A stretch of DNA of 64,000 nucleotides, taken from assembly GCF_027744825.2 (NCBI RefSeq), contig NC_071351.1, positions 12,287,501-12,351,500 on the forward strand, written 5' to 3'. Source of the DNA: Synchiropus splendidus (taxonomy: Eukaryota > Chordata > Actinopteri > Syngnathiformes > Callionymidae). The position numbers and the translations under genes are program-made. Below, in pieces: positions 1 through 21,400 of this stretch (the stretch's first letter is position 1; every line of letters begins with the position of its first letter). Below the pieces are notes generated by a model. It was given only the letters and a program-made list of their open reading frames with translations. It searched no databases and had not been told where the DNA came from.

Positions 1-36
1 CGAATGCAGAGATGTACTTAGAGGCCCTGGAAGAAA

Positions 37-108
<72 letters not shown>

Positions 109-1531
109 ATCGTTTCACCCCATCCCCTGTGGAGTTTCTGCTGATCCCGTAATTGCTTTTATTATCACTTTCGCTCATCTCGCTTTCACTCCCGAGTAAC
201 GCGATGCCTCATCTGCAGAGTGGTATCCAGATTGAGAAGCTGCTGAAGGCCAAGAAAAGGGAAGAGAAAAAGATGAAACGGTTGCAGGAGAAACGGAAGA
301 AGAAGGCCAAGAAGGACGCAAAGAAGCTGGTATGTGGACTTTTGAAGAGCAAGTTAGAATGTTGGCAGTTGAAGAGGCGGGAAAAGCCCCATAATAGAGT
401 TGATTTTTATTCCAACTTTCAGAAGAAAAACCCGCTGAATGGCGCACTGTCCATGAAAGATGCCGTCTCACTGGATATGGACCGCTCCAGTCAGGCGAGC
501 GACTCAGCGACGGGTCACAAGTCTGTGAACGGCCACGTCAATTCTGCGTACCAACACGACGCCGTTGCATCAGACTCTGACTCCAATACTGGAGTCAGTA
601 GCAACCAAATACTGGAGCACCAGACTGAAGACGGCGAGGACAGCGTCTACAAATGCGACACTCACAGCATCATCCTGGATCTGTCCACCACCAGCTTCGT
701 GGACACAGCTGCTGTCAAGACCTTGAAGATTGTAAGTGAAAGTGTCCTTGAGAACTAAGTGAAGTCTGAAGAAAGTCACCTGAGTTTTTCCCACCAGACG
801 TTCATGGACTTTGCCGAGATTAACGTGGACGTCTATCTAGCGGGCTGTCAAGGTCAGTGGTGACTAGACTAAATAGTGACAAATCCAACCTAAGTGATGT
901 GTCGTCGAGGCAACTGTTGTTGACTGGAGACTTGAAGGTCTTAGAGCAGAGCGAGGTGCAGCTATATTTCCGCTTGCGTTTGTCGGAGTCTAAACATTTC
1001 TGTTGTCATCAAATATTAGCTTGTGTCGTGGACCAGCTGGAGGCAGTGGGCTTCTTCTCAGAGACCATCCCAAAAACCAGATTGTTTGTGAGCATCCATG
1101 ACGCTGTGGTGCACATTCTAATGAAACACTCGGACTTGAACCTGGTGAGTCTTCCAACTCTTTATCTATCAGGGAACTGTGCTTTATTTGGTTTTAATTG
1201 CTGTATTTTTTATATTTAAATCACAGGGTCAGTTACATTTTTGTAGCAAATACAACCACCCTTAGATGTACAAAAGTGTGTGCCCTCTGACGTCACTTCC
1301 AATTTGTATTTCCAGGAGGGCTGCAGTACTAAAATGTGACCAGCTGGGGTCAGAGTTTTCCAACTCTCATCTCTCCTCCTCTCCCTTTCAAGTGGGGGAA
1401 GAATGCACCACCTTGACATGGCAGCCGGTTGCCATGGGAATATTGGGAGCCGTTGCCGTGACAACAAGCCTTTATGATACTGTCTTCTACAGAGATCCAG
1501 CATTACGTCACTGCAGCTCTCCTTGGTGTGA
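1..1531 (+). CDS. slc26a6: SLC26A6-like anion exchanger, 3' end only (STAS domain and C-terminus)
   Basis: Six coding segments are visible: 1-38 (cut by the window edge), 219-329, 423-731, 798-852, 1020-1144 and 1493-1531. All have GT-AG borders and compatible phases, giving 224 residues and a TGA stop. They cover most of the cytoplasmic STAS domain. The order is the NAEMYLEALEEK strand, a very basic Lys/Arg/Glu segment, a Ser/Asp-rich variable loop, the STAS core (LDLSTTSFVDTAAVKTLK), and QLEAVGFFSETIPKTRLFVSIHDAVVHIL. The protein ends in SLV, a class I PDZ-binding ending; SLC26A6 also ends in a PDZ ligand. SLC26A6 exchanges chloride, bicarbonate, oxalate and sulfate across apical epithelial membranes. 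The transporter core lies upstream of the window. The A6 call rests on recalled family sequence. A5 (prestin) or another SLC26 member is less likely but possible. Confidence 0.82.
39..106. repeat. (GT)34 dinucleotide microsatellite
   Basis: An uninterrupted GT run fills about a third of the 180-bp slc26a6 intron (39-218). It begins directly at the 5' splice site, so the donor GT is itself part of the repeat. Confidence 0.97.
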
Positions 1532-2033
1532 GAGACCGGGAGGGGGCTCGAGTGGGAGAATGTATCACAGGACTAATATGAGTCTGTATTTATAGCCTCA
1601 ATGAGAGATTTGAGAGGGAGTGAAAGGTTACAGCAAGGGGAACCTCGCCTGTGAGGGGTGCGAAACGTTTGTGTGTGGGTTTATGCCAGCTCATGTTCAT
1701 AAAACATTAATGTGTGCGTGAATGCTTTTCAATCTGGGCCTCCAAACCTCAAATATTCAAACACCAGGGTGACCTCTGTTAAAGCCTATTTTCAATTCTT
1801 TCGTTCACTTACTGTTTGCATTGTTTCCCCCCCCCCCCCCCCCGTGTATTCAGTGCTTATGAATGTGTTAAGTTATTGAAGGTTTTTGACGCCGTCGTGC
1901 TGATAGTTTCCTGCTTCATCGATCACAACTAACAGCATAAAATGTAGCTTCTGGAATTGTATTGGTTTGTGAATGAATGTTTGTGTTGGGATCCTTTCTC
2001 ACTATTTTACGGGGAACAATGTTTGAAAATAAA
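1532..2033 (+). promoter_or_regulatory. slc26a6: slc26a6 3'UTR and poly(A) signal
   Basis: This follows the slc26a6 stop codon. It contains a run of 17 C residues at 1827-1843 and ends in an AATAAA hexamer at 2028-2033, the most likely poly(A) signal. No open frame of interest is seen. Confidence 0.65.
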
Positions 2034-2554
2034 CTATATTTTATCAGAGTATTTTGTGTGATCATCATCATCTCAGCGGTTTTCTCCCCGATAACAAACA
2101 GCCTTGGGGAGTGATGGAGATTGATCGGAGGAATGTTGCGTTCCTGGATGTCTATACCAGTTGTGGAGTTAAAAGAAATGTGAAGGCCATATAGGAAGAA
2201 AAATCAATCATGCTGGGAAGTGTAGCACTTGAGTCTTCGATTCATTTTTAAATATTGCATCAAATCCAGGTCCTAGTTGTTGCCCCTCTGACCTCACATT
2301 TAAGATGTGTGAATTTATTGCAAATATTTCTTAAGTTTTGTCCTCTTCTTTCATATCAAATCGTATTTTTTAATACATTCCTCTCCCCTTTCAGCAGTTA
2401 CATTCCGGTCATATCAAATTTCTCATGAATGGGAGGAAGCGATTCTCCAGATTTAGTTCTCATGGACAAGGTTAGTGAATGTGATCAGCTAGGATGCCAA
2501 TGAAAGTAAGAGTATGTCTGAACATGACACACCGGGTCCATCTGTAGCAGGTCT

Positions 2555-2560
2555 TTTATT
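2555..2560 (-). promoter_or_regulatory. slc6a8: candidate slc6a8 poly(A) signal
   Basis: The + strand reads TTTATT, which is AATAAA on the minus strand. It lies about 760 bp past the slc6a8 stop codon, implying a 3'UTR of about that length (2540-3317). The slc26a6 signal on the other strand is about 520 bp away, so the two genes end tail to tail. Confidence 0.5.
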
Positions 2561-3317
2561 GCTTCTCTCTCAGCACTGTATCACCCTCTCCTCACAGCCA
2601 TCACGCCTCTCAATTCCCGCTCAAGTTGAAAATACTGATCTTCATCCACTTAAAATTTAGTTAGTAAACACCGATTCACAGACAATACAAATACACTTCA
2701 TAGTTAAGTTAGTTGATGACAAACACATCCTAAAGTGTTGATGCATTTTCTGCTATCGATTTCTTCTTTTTTTTTCATCAGAAGTTGCTTTTCTTCTTTG
2801 TTTTTTTTTGAGAGGTAATGAACATATGACCTTACAGTTGTCTCATGTTGATGATGTCACCCTCGGAAACAAGCTGCTCCTTGCGCTCACACTCGCTCAC
2901 ACACAGTACGTACACGCATCTGACCAGATGGTGGCGTACCAACAGCAGCAGATAAACTTATCATTTTCACCCCACAAAAAAGGCGACAACTATGGAAACA
3001 GTGAGAGTGGACAAAAAAGAAGGGAGACATTGCAGCAACACTGGCGGCATTACATCGACTTGGCGAGACAAGACGGGACAGCACACAGGCGAGGAGAACT
3101 CAGCGAGGTAGAGTCAGAGAGCAAAGCAGAGGAAATAATGAGATTACCGTGAGGTGTGGGTGTAAGTTTCAGTTCTTTCCCATCTAGTCTTTGGTCCATT
3201 TGTCCAGGGAGTTTCCAGAAATTTAATAATTACAGGGATTCGTTTTAGTGTGCAATTTTCACCATAGTGTGTTTAATCTTCACTGATCCTGCAGGGCGGA
3301 GGCGCGCTCTCCGATGG

Positions 3318-12393
<9,076 letters not shown>

Positions 12394-14420
12394 TTCACCT
12401 GCACGAGAAATTAAGGATTCATGAAGTGGATTCGGCCCTGTCAGCAGCTGAGATAAAGCCGCGTCACTGCTGTGGGAGACAGTGTTTTCTGATCACGGTG
12501 GCCTTGGAGAACAAATACAATCCCTCATGAGACATACCAGAGCTCAAATGCGCTCCATCTGATCTGATAACTGCCTCAACTGCTTTTGGATGAAACCATT
12601 GCTCTGTCGTCACCCGGTGATTTATGTGCTGCAGCGGAAGCTTGAACGTTCCCGCGTGACGGCGAGGAAAACGTACGATGCCGACACCTGCATCACCTCC
12701 TGAGCGGCGAGTGCGCTCGACCAGGCAGCTGAATCCAGATCAGAGCAGTTTGAAGGGGAGCATGAGCAGAAGAGGAGGAATGGAGGGGACGCCTGTGGCT
12801 TTCAGGCCCCTGATAAAAATTGCAAGACAATTTGTCTTCGGTGATGAACTGCTGCATACGGAATGAGGCTGTTTCCTTCTGACTCACAAAAGCACGGAAG
12901 AAATCACCCGAAATCACTGATATCAAGCTATCGCAACAATTCAAGTCTATTTTGCGCCCAGAATATTAAGAATATTATTTGTTTTTCGAGTAGTAACTGA
13001 GAGGAATGGACCCAACATTTAGATTGAATGAAGCCCCGTGAGTTTTAGCAGCATCTTTGTTGCTAAGTTGCTGAGGTCGTGGTGTTCATCTTCTCTCCGA
13101 TGCACAGCACAAATGCAGCAGATGTGGTGAAGGCTGGAGAGGCAGACCAAGAGCCAGATCAGGATGAAGTTGTCCTCAACAGCAACAGCATGACGGAGCA
13201 CCACGCAAACCCTGCTTCACCCTCACGAATTGAGGTGAAAGTTATTTCTCTTGTTTGTTTGAAGCTCATCTGTTTTGTAGAACTTTGAGGAACTTCTTGC
13301 AGAACAGAATACTGCCACTGGTCATGATGGCGTCAGTCAGGATGCTCTGTGGACTTGTATGGTGCTCAAGACAGGTGCGGAACAAGTCGACCCGCTACAT
13401 AATAAATGTACAAATGTACATTTACATCCTTGAATGAGCGCCTGACTGGAGCACCCATCTTTAAGAAAGAACATTTGCACTTGACATTACATGTCTTTTG
13501 AGTCCAATTACAAATTCCGACGTCGCATTTTTATCAATCGAGCGGTAAAAACCCTCGTGATAAGACTGTCTGAGGCGATGAAAGAATGATGGTTGTGGGC
13601 TGCCGGCGTGCGTCAGTGGAGGAATGACGTCAAAGCAACGAGGGTCTCCTTCATTCACGAGGTGCTCTGTATCCCCCACACAATGAATCAACAAAGAGGA
13701 GAGCCGTTAGTCACTCACCTTTGTTGTTCTCTTCCAATTCTGGAGACATGCTGTCGGACAGGTGGACAAATTACTTGTTGTTCTTTGCGGATGGCCTCAG
13801 AGCCAGTAAGGTAGAAGCTGAATAATCTCACACGGAAGGCACCACAGCAGGCTCAGAGAGGCAGATCCCAGCACACCACCGCGCTTATCTCAGTTTGTTC
13901 GATCACCGCTCAGAGATATTAAAAAAAAAAAAACAGTTTTTTCTTAAGCGTTTTAGAAGCCCCCAGCGCAACCAAGAGATGGATTTTTTTTTGTCACAGA
14001 AGCGTCGCGGTCGGTGGAGCCGTGGACAGAGCAGATTCAAAAGCAGTCGACGAAGCACTTGAAGGTCAGCCTGAAGAATCTCATGGAGGACAGTTGGAGG
14101 AAAAAGATGCTGCGCCGGAGGGGGACAAGTGTCTGTGGTCGTCTGAGAGCCGAGTCAGGAGAACATGGAGCGGTACCTGGTGCCGCGGTGCGACAGTCGA
14201 GAGAATGTGAGCCGATCCTCGGTCAGTTCTGTATGACGGACGCGCCTCCTCCTCCTCCTCCTGATTCGCAGTCACGTGGTAGGCTGCCGGGGGTCCAGGG
14301 CTGCGCAGCATCAGCAGCAGCAGCGAGCAGAACCAGCTGCCTCGGCTTCATCCTTCCTCTGTCCAGCCACCGAGAGCACGAACAGGTGGACTGGTGCTGC
14401 ATTCAGGGTCTGCGTTAGAA
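12394..14420. other. slc6a8 upstream region, possible promoter and 5' leader
   Basis: Spacer upstream of the slc6a8 start codon. The stretch 14000-14360 is richer in CpG than its surroundings. It carries a CTC trinucleotide run near 14249 and a CACGTG E-box at 14273-14278. This is a plausible place for the slc6a8 promoter and a non-coding first exon on the minus strand, but no specific exon could be proved. The small open frames here have no recognisable product. Confidence 0.35.
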
Positions 14421-14424
14421 ATTA

Positions 14425-14735
14425 GGGGCCCGTTTAAAGACGAATTTTATCATTCATTCCCTGAACGGGGTCGTGGGGGTGGAGCCTATCCCAGCTACAT
14501 AGGGCAGGGGGCGGGGGGAACTAGTATGTCTATGTACCATTGGATCAAGATTACGAAAGATACTGATCGTCATTCATTCATGTCCCTTATTCCCTTTACA
14601 GGGCCGTGGGGGCGGAGCCAAACACAAGGACAGGAGGTGGTGGACACAATGAGTTGAGTCTATCACAGGTCACTCACACCCATTTACACCGACTGACAAT
14701 TTGGAGCCATAAACATGGAGTAACAGAAACGTCCC
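14425..14735. repeat. two degenerate copies of a fish dispersed repeat
   Basis: Two partial, related segments lie in tandem, about 14445-14520 and 14570-14730. The first carries GGGGGTGGAGCCTATCCCAG and CTACATAGGGCAGGGGGCGG. The second carries GGGCCGTGGGGGCGGAGCC, followed by TCACACCCATTTACACCGAC and CAATTTGGAGCC. This is the sequence style of the 3' part of a common fish interspersed repeat. Both copies are diverged and incomplete. Confidence 0.6.
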
Positions 14736-15442
14736 CGTCCATATCAAACTATACCAGCTTGGACTGTTTGGTGTCAAGTTATTTTGGCTCTATTAACGCA
14801 GATAGACATTTTGTATTCCATGACAATTTACTTAGAAATAAAATAAGAATAAAATTGAACTCATATTTGGCGTATCTCGCTGCAATACTATGACAACCTG
14901 CAGGGTTTGAATAAGACGAAGTTCAGCGGCCTCGTGTTGATATTTGTCGACATCTGGTGGACGCTGTGGGTATAGACTGACACAAGACACTGATGAAACA
15001 GTCATTTTTGTATTTGAAACAGTAAAACGCAGTGACAGACTCAGTGCAACATCAAGCAGTAATAAATATGTGAAATAAATAATATGATAAATAACATCAT
15101 AAATAAATATTCTCAAATGGAATAAATAAAAATAGACTTAGACAAACAACAAGCAACAAATTAAATACTGAAAAACCCTTAAATAGATGGTCGATAAATA
15201 AGAATAACTGTGTTGATGAAATGTATTCATGTTTTGATTGGCGATATTGCACTTAAATACGATGACCTGCTCATTAGAGCTTTGCATTTATCAAGTGTTG
15301 GAAGCAAAATGGTTAAGAACTTAACCAGGAAAGTTTGGATGATATATTGACAGATGTAGCGAGAAGTCATTCATTCTAAAACAGCTTTAGTGATGTGCTC
15401 AAGTCTGTCTATGTTTCTTCGGGACTGACTCCAGTAGCGTAG
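14736..15442. other. spacer downstream of p4htm
   Basis: AT-rich spacer containing the presumed p4htm 3'UTR on the minus strand, with many AATAAA-like strings on the plus strand (15060-15135). No clear minus-strand AATAAA was found close to the stop codon. No gene was seen. Confidence 0.5.
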
Positions 15443-18400
15443 CTATAGATCCTGGTGGAGCTCGCTGTGTGACAGAGGCTGGTAGTGCTCCTCCCTCCCT
15501 GAGCTGCGCCTTTGAGCCACCAGTCTTTGATATCGAGTCTGTTGCTGAAGATCCGGGTCCACGTTCACCCAGCTGTTGGCCACCCACTTCAGGCCGCGAC
15601 TGACTGGGCAGTCTCCATGCAGGGAGTACTCATCAAGCTCTCCCATCCAGCCTGGAACAGATGACAGGGGAGAGCCTACTGAGGAACAACTCCCAGAAAG
15701 CTTGTGGTTGTCTTAAGCTAGCTTGTAAGTGTACAGAAAACATAAATAACAAATGATTTCCCTTTACCTCTGCCATCGGAGAGATGGTTATACCAGAGAA
15801 GCGCAGTTCCAGCAGAAGGCTTTATTCTCAGGTTGCCCCTAAAGCATGTCTCTTGTGTGTCAGTTAAATCTACTCCATCTTGGATCAGCCACTACAAATA
15901 TGTAAAAACAATGGTTACGTAAACAACCCCATTTTCTCACTCTCATTCAGGTCACTATGATAAGAGAGTCATTTACTGTTCGACTGTTGGACAAGGCGTG
16001 TGCTCACCTGCTCCTCGTAAGTTCGATTATCTGCCACTGGAAATGTGGCGTCACCTCCTTCATCGACAGAGTTGAGGAATAATGACACAGTGAGGTACCT
16101 GGAACAAGACAACAGCAGAGTATATGAGACTAAAACAAACTAGACGCTGCTGTTTATGAGTAAACTGCTTGCGAATGCACTGTGCTGCACATGCTATCAG
16201 AGGAGGCCTGCAGCTACATTTGAAGCTTTGAAGGACGTCTCTCGCTCAAAAGTCGGCCAAGTTAAGCCCCGGTGTCTGTGGCTGCAGTTTTTGTCGCGAT
16301 TTTCGAGTGGAAGCCACAGAGTTCCAATGCATTTTTCAATGAGGCGAAAACAGGTTTTACCTCGCGTTGGCAAATTCGGAAAGTGCTACAGTAATTCTGA
16401 GCACATTTTACAAGAGAGGACAAGTGTGATGACAAAGGTGGAGATTTTCATGTTTCTGCGCCCCACCGCTTGGCCACTATTGCAGTTTAGAAACTCGAAC
16501 ATGACCGGATTTCGACTGCTCCGCTCCACTATAACCATTGATTGTCCACTCTAACTTTCGATTTTTGGCAAAATCACGTGATCTTTGAGCCCGATTTGAA
16601 GGCAAAGGACACGACTTGGCTCTGATCTGTTTTTTTATGGTGACAGGACGAGTGCGGCTGCATTCTGAGCTTTTCGCAGAGTTCAAAGGTTGGGGGAGTT
16701 GCGAGCTGTTGAAATAGAGGCAAATTTCTGAAGCGTTTAATCTGCTTCTCATTCATTGTGAATGGGAAAAATTGGTCACAAAACTTGGAATATATCTGGA
16801 ATTCTGGCACCTTGGTCCGAGAATTCATGATCGTGAATGCACCCTAGAGAAATGTACTTCGCAAAATAATCAGGAACATGAAAGGAAAAATGATCCATAA
16901 CAGGTATATGCAGCGTAATGGTCAATGATTGACAAAGACTTGGTGGTTAAGTTACATAAACTTCTCCTTTCATAACATAATCTGGTGTTGGATCAAGTGG
17001 CCCTTCCTTGATGTGAGTTACATGGTGACACGTGGTAAATCATGCAGCGCTTGGCTAAAGGAAAAGAATTTCGCCTTCTCTTGGTCCACAAAGAGTTCCT
17101 CATAAAAAACGTACTGTTATGAACCATTTGAAAGATTCCACACACCTGCATGAGACCTCCGTCAGCGTGGATCTGTTTCCAGCCAGCCGCGTGTGAGCGC
17201 AGCTCGTCTCTGGGTGGGAGGGGCTGCTGTCATGGTGGGCATGACTGTAGTCCCCAGGAGCATAGCGAACGACCTGCAGGGGCTCACTCATGTCGACCAG
17301 GGTCGCGGGCAGACGCGTTAGAGTTGTGACCCTTGGAGGGCGAAAGCAGGTTTATTATTATTATCATTATTATTATTATTATAAAAAATGGCATAGCTTT
17401 GTGTGAGCGCTTACCTTTTGCGGAGTGTCTGGAGCACATGGTGAGATCCGGCGCCTTGATGCAGCCACGTGTGCTTGCTCTTTTGTTTGAAATGGCTCCA
17501 CAGCTTCGCGCTCTGCTGTTGTCCAGCACGCTGAGATGGATTGTAAACCTGCTTGAACTCCTCCAGGGTCAGCATCCCTTCAGGGGCACACATAGACTCA
17601 GTCCACTGAAGTCCCACAGATTCAATTAATGTTGAGAGGGGTTTGAGTTTTAAAGGGTCATAGGTCAGCCTCAGAGAATTCACTTTATGTTAGCTTTGGT
17701 TCGTTTTTTTTCCCCTTAAATTCCACTCTTTGCAACAACCTTCATTCACCACATAAAACACCATTTAATGTCCTTGTTATTTGTGGGTTAATGTAAAACC
17801 ATTACTCCCAGTCCACTGGGAAGTGTGGACGGGGGACATGCAGGAGGGCAGGAGATCCGGGGGGAAATAAAGAAAAGAGGTTGGTGAATAATTTTGCTTT
17901 TAATGAGGCCCATCCGGGAGGGCATGTGTACAACGCCTGGCACAATGGCATCAGGTCGCGACCCCTGTTCCGGCCTCACCTCGCAAACATTTCAACACAA
18001 TTCAAAGTGACGTCAGTCAACAACCCATTAGCTGGATAACAACAATGGAAAAACATATTTTTGACTTCATGCCCACAGAACCATGTCGAGCTGCCGGTTA
18101 AAACGTGCATAACATTCAAGAAATGAGTTTCAGTTGCGCAGAGAAACAAAGTAGATACTGTGAAGAAATGACGGAGCAGAAACAAACCTGTTGTGCAAGA
18201 CTCCAGAGCCGCAAGTATTTGCCGTAAGCTGTCAGGGCTGAGCCAAGTTCCATCTCGAGAACGTGAATGAGTCACGATCTGAGAGAAAACACAGCGAATA
18301 TTTGAGCTCACATTGTCTTCGGTGTAGTGTGTAAGAAACATCTTCACCCATCACCTCTTCCCTCTGTAGTAGCTTGTCCTGATTGAGGTCCAGCAGACTG

Positions 18401-21400
18401 AAGACCTCGCCTGTGCTGAGGGAAAGCAGCGGCTGGTTGGACTCCTCTTGTTCCTGGCCGAACAACGTCGCCTGGCTCTCCATCAGACCCTTCAGCTGAG
18501 CCAGCTGCACCACCACTCGGCATTCCTCTTCAGACAAGAAGTCAGGGATCTCTGAGGGGGGGAAAACAAAATGCCTTCACTGACCACTTCAAAAGAAGCC
18601 AGTCCGGATGATGCGCCCTTTTTAAGTGTAAAGCTGAAAGCTAAAACAGTTTGGCACCCATCAATAACAAAACATTAGCCACAGAACGATCAATTAGCCT
18701 AGCAAGCCGCGTCTCCGCGGCATTAGCATGAGAATAACAGGCATGTAAAGTGACAGGCCAGTCGAAAACCTTCAAACCAGTTGGCGGAGTGAAGCAGCTA
18801 ATTGCCGCAGAACAAACAAACGCTTCGCAGAAAGTGAAACAAACAAGCACTCGGCCGTTCGCACGCTAAATAAAACATCAACGTCCACCCGAGATGTTGA
18901 GTGAGTGGTAGTCCTCTAAGTGGATTAGACAACCTGTTATCACTTTCGTCTCCATCTTCCAGACGACTAAATGGATTATTTGAAATTAACAAACAAAAGC
19001 CTCTCGCCGTGGTTTAATCAGCGCATGTTGTTTACAGTGTGGGGATTACGGCTGGATGCAGGGCTCTGAAGTGAAGCCTGAACAAACACTTTTATTCTGA
19101 TAACCCTCCTTCTTGTTCGCTTAATATCCGTCAATCATTCATGAAGGGCTCTGGCTCGCTGTGACCTTGTTTGACACTGGTGTCTATTACACTGTAACCA
19201 CCCTTTTGTTCATTCCAGGCCTCATTAAATTGGAGAACTGATATGAATGATGATGGTGCCATTGGAGGTCATGGAGGGGGCGGCGGGGACTTCCTCTTCC
19301 ACCTCCCATTCTCTCTCTCCTCCAGAGAAGGAAGTGACCTGCTTGTCTGAACAAGAATCAGGCCACGGTTACACAGCAGGACAACGCCAAATGTGTGCTC
19401 CACACACACACACACAGACACACACACAGGAGTAGCTAAATAAAGGACATCTGCAGGACACATTACATGCATATATTTTTAGCTATAGAACAAACTTTTT
19501 GAAGTGCAATGCACTCGAGGGGTGTTTGGACGAAAAGCATTTTAGACAAGCCAGCGCAGTAATCTGATGTTGGTGGTGGAGTCAAATCTGGTATTTGTTT
19601 TTTGCAGAAACGCCAGTTGTTCACTCCAGCTGTTGGAATGGAGCAGGCAGGAGCCAAACCTTTCTCCACGCCAAACTTTACTCATCTTGAGCTCTGTCAG
19701 ACTCACTTAAATCGGCTGATGAATGCCAGAGGACACCACCCCTTACCCTTTGCTATGCAAATGTAATCACCACCCACTATAAATACACCTATTCTACCAT
19801 ACTCCCATTCAAACAAGGAGGTCATCGTTCAGCAGAGGACTCCCTCACTTCGAACCAGGATGGTTACAAAGCCCACTCCCTGTTGGATTGCCGGTACAAC
19901 CTCAATTTTGCTTCTGTTTTTGCTCGCTGTTCCAAGCTGCACTCGAGAACTAGGCATCAGTGGACTGAGGTCACAGCAGGAGGATGAATGGAGCTTGAGC
20001 ACCGGAGTTAAGGACACAGATGGAGACAGGACAAACACTGAAGCCGGTCTTGGATTTGGGAACACCCAAGCTCCCAGTCACGGAGCGGCAGAGCCCGAGG
20101 ACGGTGATGTGTGGGGCGACCCTGACCTTACGACTGGCTTGAGGCCCATGCTGTCTCTGGGGGAGGATGGACTGTGGGAGCCCCGCAGAAATTCTCGCTG
20201 TGTTCCGATACCCCCTGGAATGGCCTTGTGTCAAAACATCGGCTATGACACCATGAGGATGCCCAACCTCCTGGGCCACGAGTCTCCAGCTGAGGCGGTA
20301 CAACAGAGCTCCAGTTGGTTGCCCTTGCTAGCCCGGGAGTGCCACCCTGATGCCCGGATTTTCCTTTGCTCGCTTTTTGCTCCCATATGTCTTGACAGGT
20401 AAGTAAGTTCAAAGATTGAAAGTAAATTGTTGCTTTGTAGAGCAAATTCTATTCATTTCAGACAAGAAAACAGCATGGCTATGTAATATATGTGCAATTA
20501 CAATGCTTATGTTTTACTAATAATAAACACTTTCCCACCTTCACGGGCACCTACTTCAGTACAATCTGTACGATCCATTTTTGTTGCAGATGAATTTACC
20601 AAATGTTGCGATCACGTGCCTATGGCCAAGTCACATGTTTCAACTTGATATTCAACTGACTTTGAGGAATAGAAAAATATTTCTTTGCAGCAGCACTTGA
20701 GCGCATAGCCAGATGATATGAGTCTGTTTTTCTTCTGCCTGCATGAGGGTCATTTGAGTCCAAGACTTTCAGAAGAACATTTGAGGTGTATGTACTAAAA
20801 TCTAACCTGGCGGCCCAACTGGAATGGCGTCACTTAAATATCTATCAATAAAAGAAGTAAGAAGGATCCTACTCAGAGTGTTTTTAATAGGAGAGACTTG
20901 TAGGTCTGCAAATAAACAACATTCGCAACTGCGCACGGCTAAAGAATGAGGGTGTAGTTTTGTTTCCCTGCCCACATCTTTTAATAATTCCTTCTCCTCA
21001 ACTTCATTGCAGGTTTATATCACCCTGCAGGAGTTTGTGCGAGTCTGTGCGAGACAGCTGTGAACCAATCATGAGGTGCTATGGATATCCATGGCCTGAG
21101 ATTTTGCGCTGCGATCAGTATCCTGCAGACCATCTCATGTGTATCTCATCTGTCACCAACAGCACTATTCCTGTTTCAGTAAGAAAAGGTAAGCACTTAC
21201 AGTGAAACATGTAGATGAAAGTATGTGCGCTAAAAAACTGTTTTGATAAAGTGCCTCAAGCCAGCTGTGAGGACTGTGAACTGGAGCAGGCGTCGTCACC
21301 AAAGGACACTTTAGAGATGTTCTGTCGGAGCGATTTTGGTAGGTGTCATCACGACGGAATAAACTGCGCTGTGTGAAATCTTATTTATTAACATGCTCAA

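Noticed and set aside
14014..14418. 134-codon frame near the slc6a8 promoter
   Set aside because: It contains CTC and CAG low-complexity runs and no recognisable domain. It was kept only as part of the weak orphan-exon note.
20128..20445. Minus-strand open frames of about 100 codons across sfrp exon 1
   Set aside because: They are shadows of the sfrp coding frame, with no domain of their own.
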